The notes under the pieces: generated by a model | Told to the model about the DNA's origin: nothing | Seen by the model: only the letters and a program-made list of their open reading frames with translations | Database searches by the model: none | In this document: piece by piece, positions 1 to 6,278 of the stretch | How the letters are laid out: each line of letters opens with the position of its first letter | Numbering within the stretch: the first letter of the stretch is position 1 | Made by a program: the position numbers and the translations under genes | From: Chloroflexota bacterium | GTDB taxonomy: Bacteria > Chloroflexota > Anaerolineae > Anaerolineales > Villigracilaceae | DNA: 13,519 nt | Direction: 5' to 3' | NCBI GenBank assembly: GCA_021796155.1 | Contig: JAJYOO010000030.1 | Span: 1-13,519, forward strand

Positions 1-462
1 CACACCGTTGAGATGGTCAATCTCATGCTGGAAGATGCGCGCCAGCCAGCCCTTTGCTTTGACTTTCATCGGCTGGCCGCGTCGGTTCAGCCCTTTGACC
101 TGAATCTCGTAAAAGCGCTCAACCTCCCCGACCAGACCGGGGATGGAGAGACAACCTTCCACGCCCAATTCCGTTTTTGTCGAGGTCTTCATGATCTCTG
201 GATTGATCATTACATAAAGCTTCGGCTTGACCTCTTTTGGTTCCTCGCCTTCTTTTACTTCTGGTTGGTCTGCGTATTCGACTACGATCAACTGGTCGGA
301 GATTCCCACTTGCGGCGCGGCCAGTCCAACTCCGGGAGCGTCGCGCATGGTATCCACCATATCATCAATCAGCGTCTGCAAGTTTTTGTCGAATTTATTT
401 ATGGGCCGGGCCTTTTTTCGCAAGACCGGGTCCGGTAGAGTTACGATTTTTCTAAGAGCCAT
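1..462 (-). CDS. def: Peptide deformylase, 3' end cut off by window edge
   Basis: Removes the N-terminal formyl group from new proteins in the cytoplasm, using a bound metal ion. The 154 visible residues contain all three family signatures in order: GVGLAAPQVG (44-53), EGCLSIP (102-108, metal ligand C104) and QHEIDH (145-150, ligands H146 and H150, catalytic E147). Only the C-terminal tail, expected to be a few tens of residues at most, is missing beyond position 1. Between the second and third beta strands there is a hydrophilic Glu/Lys-rich insert (about 66-81), longer than in the E. coli enzyme. The ATG at 462 is preceded at 7 nt by GAGGT, a good ribosome binding site, and the frame is fixed by the MALRKIVTLPDPVLR start typical of the family. 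It is the last visible gene of a minus-strand run, 30 nt after the cyclic-nucleotide-binding gene. Identification is secure. Confidence 0.97.
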   Translation of the reverse strand, partial: MALRKIVTLPDPVLRKKARPINKFDKNLQTLIDDMVDTMRDAPGVGLAAPQVGISDQLIVVEYADQPEVKEGEEPKEVKPKLYVMINPEIMKTSTKTELGVEGCLSIPGLVGEVERFYEIQVKGLNRRGQPMKVKAKGWLARIFQHEIDHLNGV

Positions 463-492
463 ATTCCATACCTCAAAAATGTTTTGCGCATT

Positions 493-2214
493 TTACTCGT
501 TTTTCTGTTCCGACTCTGCCTCGTTCTGCTGACGGCGGAATTCATCCGCATTCTCATGATATGCAAGCAGCCAATCAGACATCCGCTCGCGTTCCGCGGC
601 AACCCTGGCATCATCCTGTTTATTCTTGCGCGCTATGCGGCGATTATCAATATCCAGTTGGACTGCAGTCGGATCGAAAACGTCCTCGAAGACAAGCTGC
701 GTGCCTCCGACCGTGATATAGACTGTTCCATAGTTGAAAAAGTGTCCGGAAATCCCAAGACGTTCGGAACGAATGCTCAAAATGCTCTCGAGCGGCGCGG
801 CGCGGCGTTCTTCTGTTCCAAAAGGTTTCCGATCAATATCAAGAATCTGATCTTCAGTCACCTGAAAGATATCGTTACTCCAATCCATGTATTCATAGAC
901 GAATTTTCCCATCGGGTACAAGGTAAAAAGCAGCAGCAGGATCAGCGGCACATCAACCCATGGGAGACTCATGCTGGCTATTATGTAAATGCGGAAACCG
1001 ATCAAACCGATGCATCCCAAAAGTAAAAACGTAGGCCAGGCGATTTGCTTAAACAGGACAAAGATATGCTTGCGATAAGTGATCGTCTCTCCTACCACGA
1101 AACGCACTCTGAAGAGCGTCGAGTTTTTGAAAAGATTGGCAGCCATGATGGTGAAGAACCCCGGCTTATATGCGGACACAGGAGCCGGTTTGCTGGGCTT
1201 GGAGGCCTCGCCCACCACATTACCTTTTTTCGTCAGGCCAAGTTTCTCACGGAGGACATTCCTCATCGCTTCTTTTTCTTCATGCGAAGCGCTGGCGCGC
1301 GTGCGGTGCCATTGCTCCTCGACCATATGCGAGGCTTCATAGGGATGTGCAACGTGATTGAACGGAATCTTGCCCACGAAGGTACGCACAACCACATGCC
1401 CATAGTCCATTGCGCGCCCAAGCATATCCGTCTCGACGCCCACCGATAGAATGGTACTCAACGGCGCTTCCTGGCGGCTATCATAAATGCCGACCACTTT
1501 CTCCAACCAGACCACACGCTGATTCGTGACAATGTAGTAATCGTTGCCCCAATCCACCACACGCCAGATGGCCCAGAGGATGACCAAGATCAACGACATG
1601 AGACTCAGCCCTAATGGTAGGAGGGTGAACGAATAGTTGCTGGGCCTCGTGGCAATGTATAAGAAAAAAGCCAGGAAGACAGCAGGCACAATCAACGCAG
1701 CAACCGGGGGCCATAAAGCGTTGTAAAGCAGGACGGGATGCTTGCGTGCCACAAAATAAACCACTTCATCAGGACGCAGCCACCCGAAGTGCAGCCTCCT
1801 TGCAAGCCGGCGGCTGGCGATGGACACTTCAAATGCGGCCTTCATTTTTGGGAATTGCTTGATAAGCTCGTTGAATTCATCGCGTGTCATCGAGAACATG
1901 GAGGAACGCACAACTGCCTTCACCGTTGCCGAACGCTTGCGATGTTCAAAAAGGGCTTCTTCGCCAAAATAATCCCCGCCTACAAGAGTCGCCAGGTCCA
2001 CTGTCTTTTTGCGGAGCATCTGTGTGATATTGACTTCTCCATTGTAGATCAGGAAGAAGCGCGCCGCAGATTCCCCTTCCTCGAAGACATTCTTCCCCTG
2101 TTCGTAGACTTCTTCCTTTAATTTCTCTGCGATGGAAATAAGCTCATCATCTTTCAGATCATGAAAGAGATGGATCCTCCGCAGGAACGCGACACGAACA
2201 GGAGTGGCTATCAC
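493..2214 (-). CDS. Cyclic-nucleotide-binding domain fused to two membrane-anchored bacterial PH-like (DUF304/bPH2) units
   Basis: A 573-residue membrane protein of unusual composition. Residues about 10-130 form a CRP-like cNMP-binding domain. Its phosphate-binding cassette reads FGEEALFEHRKRSATV (83-98), and E85, R94 and S95 sit where CRP contacts cAMP, so ligand binding looks retained. Next come two similar halves. In the first, two transmembrane helices (about 166-188 and 200-219) precede a PH-like domain opening with VDWGNDYYIVTNQRV (220-234). In the second, two helices (about 388-413 and 420-440) precede MDWSNDIFQVTEDQI (443-457). The repeated DW-NDxxxVT motif indicates an internal duplication. 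A charged, probably coiled tail (about 525-573) follows. The start is GTG at 2214; no earlier Met is available and the Shine-Dalgarno match is weak. The gene begins 4 nt after the redoxin stop, implying cotranscription. A role in sensing a cyclic nucleotide at the membrane is inferred; no enzyme domain is visible. Confidence 0.85.
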   Translation of the reverse strand: MIATPVRVAFLRRIHLFHDLKDDELISIAEKLKEEVYEQGKNVFEEGESAARFFLIYNGEVNITQMLRKKTVDLATLVGGDYFGEEALFEHRKRSATVKAVVRSSMFSMTRDEFNELIKQFPKMKAAFEVSIASRRLARRLHFGWLRPDEVVYFVARKHPVLLYNALWPPVAALIVPAVFLAFFLYIATRPSNYSFTLLPLGLSLMSLILVILWAIWRVVDWGNDYYIVTNQRVVWLEKVVGIYDSRQEAPLSTILSVGVETDMLGRAMDYGHVVVRTFVGKIPFNHVAHPYEASHMVEEQWHRTRASASHEEKEAMRNVLREKLGLTKKGNVVGEASKPSKPAPVSAYKPGFFTIMAANLFKNSTLFRVRFVVGETITYRKHIFVLFKQIAWPTFLLLGCIGLIGFRIYIIASMSLPWVDVPLILLLLFTLYPMGKFVYEYMDWSNDIFQVTEDQILDIDRKPFGTEERRAAPLESILSIRSERLGISGHFFNYGTVYITVGGTQLVFEDVFDPTAVQLDIDNRRIARKNKQDDARVAAERERMSDWLLAYHENADEFRRQQNEAESEQKNE

Positions 2215-2218
2215 GTTT

Positions 2219-2722
2219 TTATTCTACTGCTTCGCGAATGATGGCGCAACCATAAGCCGGTGTCTCCGTCAGCGCGGGCAAATGCCCATTGAGCAGCGCA
2301 CCCACCGCCTCGTCCAGAAAGAAGCGGGTTGACTTGCGTTGGCGGAATGTGACATCGTCCACCGCGCCGCGATAACGCAGGACTCCGGCGCGGTCAATAA
2401 CGAAGACGTGAGGCGTGGTCTGCGCGTCATACAAGTCTGCGACAGTTTGTTCCGCATCTATCAGGACGATGGGCAGGCGGCGCGTTTTAGCGGCCTCTTC
2501 CACACATTGGACTGGCTCGCTTCGATTCGACGCGACGAAAAGTATCATCACGTCATCGCGCTGCTGAAGCACCGTCAACATTTGATCGGTTCGCTCCGAA
2601 TGCGGACATTCGCATGACCAGAAATTGACGATGACAATTTTGCCACGGTAATCGCTGAGACGATGCAGCTTTCCGTTTAGATCGGGAAGCTCAAAATCAG
2701 GTGCAAGTTTGTTGATTTCCAC
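2219..2722 (-). CDS. Redoxin / TlpA-like thioredoxin-fold protein
   Basis: A 167-residue thiol-disulfide protein of the AhpC/TSA-redoxin group, cytoplasmic as no signal peptide is visible. It opens with the family pattern APDFELPDLNGK (7-18) and has the active-site segment NFWSCECPHS (33-42), the cis-proline TPH (103-105) and a C-terminal YGC motif (157-159). The usual CxxC is altered: C39 occupies the nucleophile position, its partner is S42, and an extra Cys (C37) lies two residues before. C159 could act as resolving cysteine. The frame is open further upstream, but homology begins at the GTG at 2722. That GTG has no Shine-Dalgarno sequence and lies 6 nt after a TATAAT box, fitting a leaderless message. 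It is first in the run redoxin, cNMP/PH protein, def. Substrate unknown. Confidence 0.85.
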   Translation of the reverse strand: MEINKLAPDFELPDLNGKLHRLSDYRGKIVIVNFWSCECPHSERTDQMLTVLQQRDDVMILFVASNRSEPVQCVEEAAKTRRLPIVLIDAEQTVADLYDAQTTPHVFVIDRAGVLRYRGAVDDVTFRQRKSTRFFLDEAVGALLNGHLPALTETPAYGCAIIREAVE

Positions 2723-2728
2723 AATTAA

Positions 2729-2734
2729 ATTATA
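2729..2734 (-). promoter_or_regulatory. -10 box of the redoxin operon, predicted leaderless start
   Basis: On the minus strand the perfect hexamer TATAAT is followed by TTTAATT-less spacing of only six bases (TTAATT region) before the GTG codon at 2722. Transcription would therefore start at or next to the start codon. No good -35 box lies 16-18 bases upstream; that position falls in the palindrome at 2740-2762. Predicted from sequence only. Confidence 0.6.
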
Positions 2735-2739
2735 TCGTA

Positions 2740-2762
2740 GGGGCACAGCAATATTGTGCCCC
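2740..2762. repeat. Imperfect GC-rich palindrome, copy 1 of a dispersed repeat
   Basis: Arms GGGGCACA (2740-2747) and TGTGCCCC (2755-2762) enclose a 7-base AT-rich loop. With the flanking GTA at 2737 it closely resembles the perfect palindrome at 3800-3827: GTAGGGGC, then a purine/pyrimidine-alternating core with AATAT, then GCCCC. It sits between the two divergent -10 boxes of the redoxin operon and the YbhN-like gene, so it could influence both. Two related copies within about 1.1 kb suggest a small dispersed (REP-like) intergenic repeat family. Confidence 0.7.
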
Positions 2763-2776
2763 CATCGCAAACGCCA

Positions 2777-2785
2777 TGATAAAAT
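2777..2785 (+). promoter_or_regulatory. Extended -10 element of the YbhN-like gene
   Basis: TGATAAAAT matches an extended -10 (TG, one base, then TAAAAT) and ends 7 bases before the ATG at 2793. No Shine-Dalgarno sequence precedes that ATG, so a leaderless or near-leaderless transcript is predicted, mirroring the divergent gene. No clear -35 box. Confidence 0.5.
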
Positions 2786-2792
2786 TCCGCAC

Positions 2793-3803
2793 ATGAAAAA
2801 ATGGCATTTTTGGCTTGGTGTTCTCATCAGCGTTGTCTTTATCTGGCTTGCTTTGCGCGGACTGCGTTTGGATCAATTCTGGGATGTTGTGAAACACGCG
2901 GACTACTGGTGGCTGATCCCCGGCATCGCGGTTTATTTTGTAGACGTATGGGCGCGGGCATGGCGCTGGCATTATTTGCTCAGGCCCGTCAAGAAAATCC
3001 CGACGAACAGAATGTTTCCCATTGTGACGATTGGTTTTATGGGCAATAACATTTATCCGGCGCGTGCCGGCGAAGTGCTGCGCGCGGTGATTTTGAAACG
3101 CAAAGAGGATGTGTCCATTTCGGCTGCGCTTGCCACCATTGTCGTGGAACGCATCTTCGACGGCGTCGTGATGCTGGCTTTTATCTTTGTCAATCTGCCC
3201 GAGTTGGCAAAACTGACAGGGCAATCAGGATTCGTTGGCAATATTCAACAAGTTGCTGTGATTGGGACTGCGTTTTTTATCGGAGCACTGGTCATCTTTT
3301 TGCTGGCTGCCATGTTTCCGCAAATCACGATCAAAATCGGCGGCTGGATTATTGATCGTTTTTTGCCTGAGCGTTTTCGCCAGCAGACGAATGGCTTGAT
3401 GCACAAATTTCTCGATGGGTTGGCTTCCCTGCGCTCACCACTGGATATTTTGATGGTGTTCGTTACATCGGTTGTCATCTGGCTCTTGGAAACTGGAAAA
3501 TATTGGTTCGTGATGCACGCGTTCAATTTCAGTGTTTCGTTCTTTGCATTGATGTTGATGAACGGCATCGTTAATTTAGCGACAACCATTCCGTCCGCGC
3601 CGGGATACATCGGCACGTTCGACGCGCCGGGTATTGCCGTTCTCACAGCGTACGGCGTGGATCAAGCCACCGCCGCGGGTTACACATTGGTTTTGCATGT
3701 CGCGCTCTGGCTGCCAATCACATTGTTGGGCGCATATTTCCTGACGCGCGAAGGAATCCATTGGAGCGATTCACTTCGCGCGGAAACCGAAATTAACGCG
3801 TAG
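2793..3803 (+). CDS. YbhN/UPF0104 family integral membrane protein (lysylphosphatidylglycerol synthase TM family)
   Basis: A 336-residue polytopic inner-membrane protein with about eight hydrophobic helices, starting with one at residues 4-22. Family signatures are NNIYPARAGEVLRA in the first third and PSAPGYIGTFDAPG near the C-terminus, both typical of Pfam LPG_synthase_TM. No aminoacyl-transferase domain is attached, so it is the stand-alone membrane module rather than a full MprF-type synthase; such proteins are often found in glycan and lipid clusters and are suspected lipid transporters. Upstream in-frame codons exist back to 2709, but they run through the palindrome and promoter, so the ATG at 2793 (KKWHFWLG) is preferred. 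The TAG stop lies inside the 28-bp palindrome. The downstream FAD gene follows after 39 nt and is probably cotranscribed. Confidence 0.88.
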   Translation: MKKWHFWLGVLISVVFIWLALRGLRLDQFWDVVKHADYWWLIPGIAVYFVDVWARAWRWHYLLRPVKKIPTNRMFPIVTIGFMGNNIYPARAGEVLRAVILKRKEDVSISAALATIVVERIFDGVVMLAFIFVNLPELAKLTGQSGFVGNIQQVAVIGTAFFIGALVIFLLAAMFPQITIKIGGWIIDRFLPERFRQQTNGLMHKFLDGLASLRSPLDILMVFVTSVVIWLLETGKYWFVMHAFNFSVSFFALMLMNGIVNLATTIPSAPGYIGTFDAPGIAVLTAYGVDQATAAGYTLVLHVALWLPITLLGAYFLTREGIHWSDSLRAETEINA

Positions 3804-3827
3804 GGGCGCAATATATTGCGCCCCTAC
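3800..3827. repeat. Perfect 28-bp palindrome, copy 2 of the dispersed repeat
   Basis: The half-site GTAGGGGCGCAATA is followed directly by its exact reverse complement, giving a 28-base palindrome without a loop. In RNA it would form a very stable hairpin between two genes. Bases 3801-3803 are the stop codon of the YbhN-like gene, and the Shine-Dalgarno AAAGGA of the next gene begins at 3828, so the element fills nearly the whole intergenic gap. No T-run follows, so it is not a standard terminator. It resembles the imperfect copy at 2740-2762. Confidence 0.85.
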
Positions 3828-3842
3828 AAAGGATATTGATTG

Positions 3843-5126
3843 ATGAAAATCGCAATCATCGGTGCGGGATTCGGCGGCATGGCCGCCGCCTTCGACCTTC
3901 GCAAAGCTGGACACGACATCACCATTTTTGAATCTGCGGATTACGTCGGTGGGCTTGCCAGTGGGTTCAAAGAACCAAATTGGGATTGGTCGGTCGAGAA
4001 GTTTTATCATCACTGGTTCCAGACCGACAAATCCATGCTCGGACTCATTCGCGATCTGGGGTGGGAGGATCAGGTTATTTTTCCGCGGCCATTAACTGTG
4101 ATGTATCACAACGGAAAATTTTATCCATTCGATTCTATTACAAGAATGGCGCTCTTTCCCGGACTTGGGTTTGGTCTCAATAAAATAAGATTCGGTTTCG
4201 TCGGACTCTATCTCCGTTTAACGAACGACTGGAAATCGCTCGAAAAATTTACCGCCGATGAATGGATGCGGAAATACGCGGGCGCGGCGGTTTATGAAAA
4301 AATGTGGAAGCCGCTTCTTGTTGGAAAATTTGGGCCGTACTACAAAGACGTCAACATGGCTTGGATGTGGGCGCGGCTCAAAGCGCGCACGACTCGGCTC
4401 GGAACATTCGAGGGCGGCTTTCAAAGATTCGCAGATAAATTCGCCGAACGCCTGCGCGCGATGGGCGTCGAGATTCGAATGGAGACGCGCGTCAAGTTTA
4501 TTAAACGGGGGCCGGATAAAGGTCTGCTCGTTGCGGCGGGGCAAGTCGAACCTTTCGATAAAGTTCTGGTCACTGCATCGCCAAATCTGATGGCGAAGAT
4601 GTGTCCCGATTTGCCCGAAGATTATTTGCAAGGCTTGTTGAATCTAAAATCAATGGGGGCAGTCGTGATGGCACTTTCGCTCAAGCATCAACTTTCAGAG
4701 CAAGGCTATTACTGGTTCAATCTTCCAAAAGAAGAAGGTTATCCATTTTTAGCATTGGTGGAGCATACGAATTTTGTGTCGTCCAAAAATTTTGGCGGCG
4801 ATCATATTGTGTATGCCGGTGATTATCTGGAAAACGACCACGAATATTTTTCGATGAGCGATGAGGAATTGCTCAAGTGTTTCACGCCCGCATTCAAAAA
4901 ATTCAATCCCGCCTTTTCGCAGGATTGGGTTAAGAAGGTTTGGGTTTTCAAAACAAATTATGCCCAGCCTGTGCCGCTCGTGAATCATTCAAAGAATATT
5001 CCATCCATCGAAACGCCAATTGAAGGTTTGTATTTCGCTTCGATGAGTCAGGTCTATCCGTGGGATCGCGGCACGAACTTCGCAGTTGAGATTGGACGAC
5101 GAGCCGCCAGCTTAATGTTGAAATGA
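3843..5126 (+). CDS. FAD-dependent oxidoreductase, amine-oxidase / protoporphyrinogen-oxidase-like fold
   Basis: A 427-residue flavoprotein. The N-terminus has the dinucleotide-binding Rossmann motif GAGFGG (7-12), with E30 at the end of the second strand for the FAD ribose, followed by VGGLAS (35-40) as in amine oxidase, UDP-galactopyranose mutase and HemY-like proteins. The C-terminus GLYFASMSQVYPWDRGTNFAVEIGR closes the FAD site. No heme-pathway genes are nearby. The neighbours (membrane transporter-like gene before, more distant glycosyltransferase) would rather fit a sugar- or lipid-modifying role, but the substrate cannot be read from the sequence. The start is the ATG at 3843, with AAAGGA 9 nt upstream; a TTG directly before it is possible but less likely. 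The stop overlaps the next start as ATGA, showing translational coupling to the DUF429 gene. Confidence 0.85.
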   Translation: MKIAIIGAGFGGMAAAFDLRKAGHDITIFESADYVGGLASGFKEPNWDWSVEKFYHHWFQTDKSMLGLIRDLGWEDQVIFPRPLTVMYHNGKFYPFDSITRMALFPGLGFGLNKIRFGFVGLYLRLTNDWKSLEKFTADEWMRKYAGAAVYEKMWKPLLVGKFGPYYKDVNMAWMWARLKARTTRLGTFEGGFQRFADKFAERLRAMGVEIRMETRVKFIKRGPDKGLLVAAGQVEPFDKVLVTASPNLMAKMCPDLPEDYLQGLLNLKSMGAVVMALSLKHQLSEQGYYWFNLPKEEGYPFLALVEHTNFVSSKNFGGDHIVYAGDYLENDHEYFSMSDEELLKCFTPAFKKFNPAFSQDWVKKVWVFKTNYAQPVPLVNHSKNIPSIETPIEGLYFASMSQVYPWDRGTNFAVEIGRRAASLMLK

Positions 5127-5767
5127 AAGTTGTTGGCATTGACCTTTCCGGGCCGCGCAATATCGCCGATACTTTTGTGACGATCTTTGAAGAGGTGGGA
5201 AATCATTTACATTTTATCGAAGCAATCGAAGGAGCAGACGATCAAAAAATCTTTACAGTCATTTCCAGTTTTGAAAAAAGTGAAAGCGTGGTGATTGGAG
5301 TCGACGCGCCGCTTTCATATAATCCCGGCGGCGGAGATCGCGAATCGGATCGGGAATTGCGCCGACTCGTTTTTGAAAAAGGGCGCGGCATCGGCATCAT
5401 GCCGCCAACGATGATTCGCATGGTTTATTTGACTCTGCGTGGTATTGCATTAACGCGCATGTTGGAATCGTTGAAACCAAATCTTGATCTTCAAATCGCG
5501 GAAGTTCATCCCGGCGCGTGCATGTTGTTGCGCGGCGCAAATGCCAAAGATGTCGCGGGATTCAAACGTAACATGCAAGCGCGTTTGAATTTGCTCAATT
5601 GGTTGGAAACAAAAGGATTGAGTAATTTACCAAGAACAGAAAATGTTGCAGATCATTTCGTCGCATCCTGCGCGTCAGCACTGGGCGCGTGGCAATGGTC
5701 GGTGGGCAGGCCGGTTTGGGTCCACGCCGCTGAGCCGCCACATCATCCGTATGATTTTGCTTGTTAA
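5123..5767 (+). CDS. DUF429 family protein, predicted RNase-H-like fold
   Basis: A 214-residue cytoplasmic protein of the DUF429 family, whose members are predicted to have an RNase-H-like fold and sometimes called predicted nucleases. Family motifs visible are VGIDLSG (4-10), VIGVDAPLSY (57-66), a DRESDRELRR segment (72-81), EVHPGA (127-132) and ADHFVASCASALGAW (176-190). D7, D61, E127 and D177 are spaced as a possible metal-binding carboxylate set. The ATG overlaps the stop of the FAD gene by 4 nt, so the two are coexpressed. The biochemical role of the family is not established, and nothing here settles it. The stop is followed 26 nt later by a strong hairpin. Confidence 0.8.
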   Translation: MKVVGIDLSGPRNIADTFVTIFEEVGNHLHFIEAIEGADDQKIFTVISSFEKSESVVIGVDAPLSYNPGGGDRESDRELRRLVFEKGRGIGIMPPTMIRMVYLTLRGIALTRMLESLKPNLDLQIAEVHPGACMLLRGANAKDVAGFKRNMQARLNLLNWLETKGLSNLPRTENVADHFVASCASALGAWQWSVGRPVWVHAAEPPHHPYDFAC

Positions 5768-5793
5768 GGTAGAAGACTTCCCCGATAAATAGC

Positions 5794-5827
5794 ATCCATC
5801 CGAAATCCTAAATGATTTCGGATGGAT
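5794..5827 (+). other. Perfect 14-bp stem-loop after the DUF429 gene
   Basis: ATCCATCCGAAATC pairs exactly with GATTTCGGATGGAT around a 6-base loop (CTAAAT). It lies 26 nt downstream of the DUF429 stop, where a 3' end is expected, but no T-run follows on either strand. It may be an mRNA-stabilising or Rho-assisted 3' hairpin, or a protein-binding palindrome. Confidence 0.55.
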
Positions 5828-6041
5828 TGTCGAAAGGAGGAGCATGTTCAGGCCCGCATCAGCCTTATGTTCTTATTCTAAGCCTGCAAGATGACACAGC
5901 GATGAAATAATTCCATTGGTTTGCCGGTTGAGATTAGCTTCGTAAACCGGATACATTCCGAACGCATGACACTGAATCGCTTGAACTCCAAATTTCAATT
6001 CTAGTCAAACACTAATATAAACCTACCAAAACTTACATTGA

Positions 6042-6057
6042 CCCGGTTGACAACGGG
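6042..6057. promoter_or_regulatory. Inverted repeat over the -35 box, possible operator
   Basis: CCCGGTTG, A, CAACGGG is a 7-bp inverted repeat with one extra G in the left arm. It covers the TTGACA -35 hexamer, a position where a repressor would block RNA polymerase. No regulator gene adjoins it. The identification rests on symmetry and position alone. Confidence 0.35.
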
Positions 6058-6074
6058 AAGCAAAATCGTATTAT
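6047..6074 (+). promoter_or_regulatory. Sigma-70-type promoter of the small membrane protein operon
   Basis: Consensus TTGACA (6047-6052), a 16-bp spacer and TATTAT (6069-6074). The transcript would start near 6081, giving a leader of about 18 nt before the ATG at 6099. This is the best-formed promoter in the window. Confidence 0.65.
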
Positions 6075-6098
6075 GAAATTCCAGCCTAGCGAGGGATA

Positions 6099-6263
6099 AT
6101 GCAAAATCCAAACCAACCGCACTCTAACGATAAATCGCACATGCCTGCAAACTCAATGCTCTTCGAGAAGATCATTCCCGTTGCGCTTGTCTTTTTGGGC
6201 ATTCTAACTGTCGCGCTGATTTTGTTCGCGGCTTTCGTTTTGCTCGGCGTCATCCATCTCTAA
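6099..6263 (+). CDS. 54-residue single-pass membrane protein
   Basis: A small protein with a polar N-terminus (about 1-23) and one long hydrophobic helix (about 25-51: IIPVALVFLGILTVALILF and on), ending in VIHL. The ATG at 6099 follows GAGGG (6091-6095) at a rather short 3 nt, and a good promoter lies just upstream. An internal ATG at 6141 or 6156 is a conceivable alternative. It ends 15 nt before the seven-helix membrane gene and is surely in the same transcript, so it may be a partner subunit. No family recognised. The intact frame, promoter, composition and position support a real gene. Confidence 0.65.
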   Translation: MQNPNQPHSNDKSHMPANSMLFEKIIPVALVFLGILTVALILFAAFVLLGVIHL

Positions 6264-6278
6264 ATCACCGGAGAAAAT

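Larger units (their letters stand above)
5768..6098. other. 331-bp stretch without a convincing gene
   Basis: It contains a 14-bp hairpin near its left end (5794-5827), an AT-rich middle with no clear feature, and a sigma-70-type promoter near its right end (6047-6074). AAAGGAGG at 5833-5840 lies only 3 nt before an ATG at 5844 that opens a 16-codon frame ending at 5894. That may be a leader peptide or chance, and I do not call it a gene. No tRNA-like cloverleaf seen. Confidence 0.6.

Noticed and set aside
484..1026. 180-codon open frame on the plus strand
   Set aside because: Antisense to the cNMP/PH-like gene, whose domains are clear; the frame has no recognisable motif or start signal.
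3800..3827. Palindrome as an intrinsic terminator
   Set aside because: No T-run follows on either strand and a ribosome binding site and gene start immediately after it.
5844..5894. 16-codon frame after AAAGGAGG
   Set aside because: Spacing of 3 nt is too short for good initiation, the peptide has no recognisable character, and no promoter is clearly linked; kept only as an observation.
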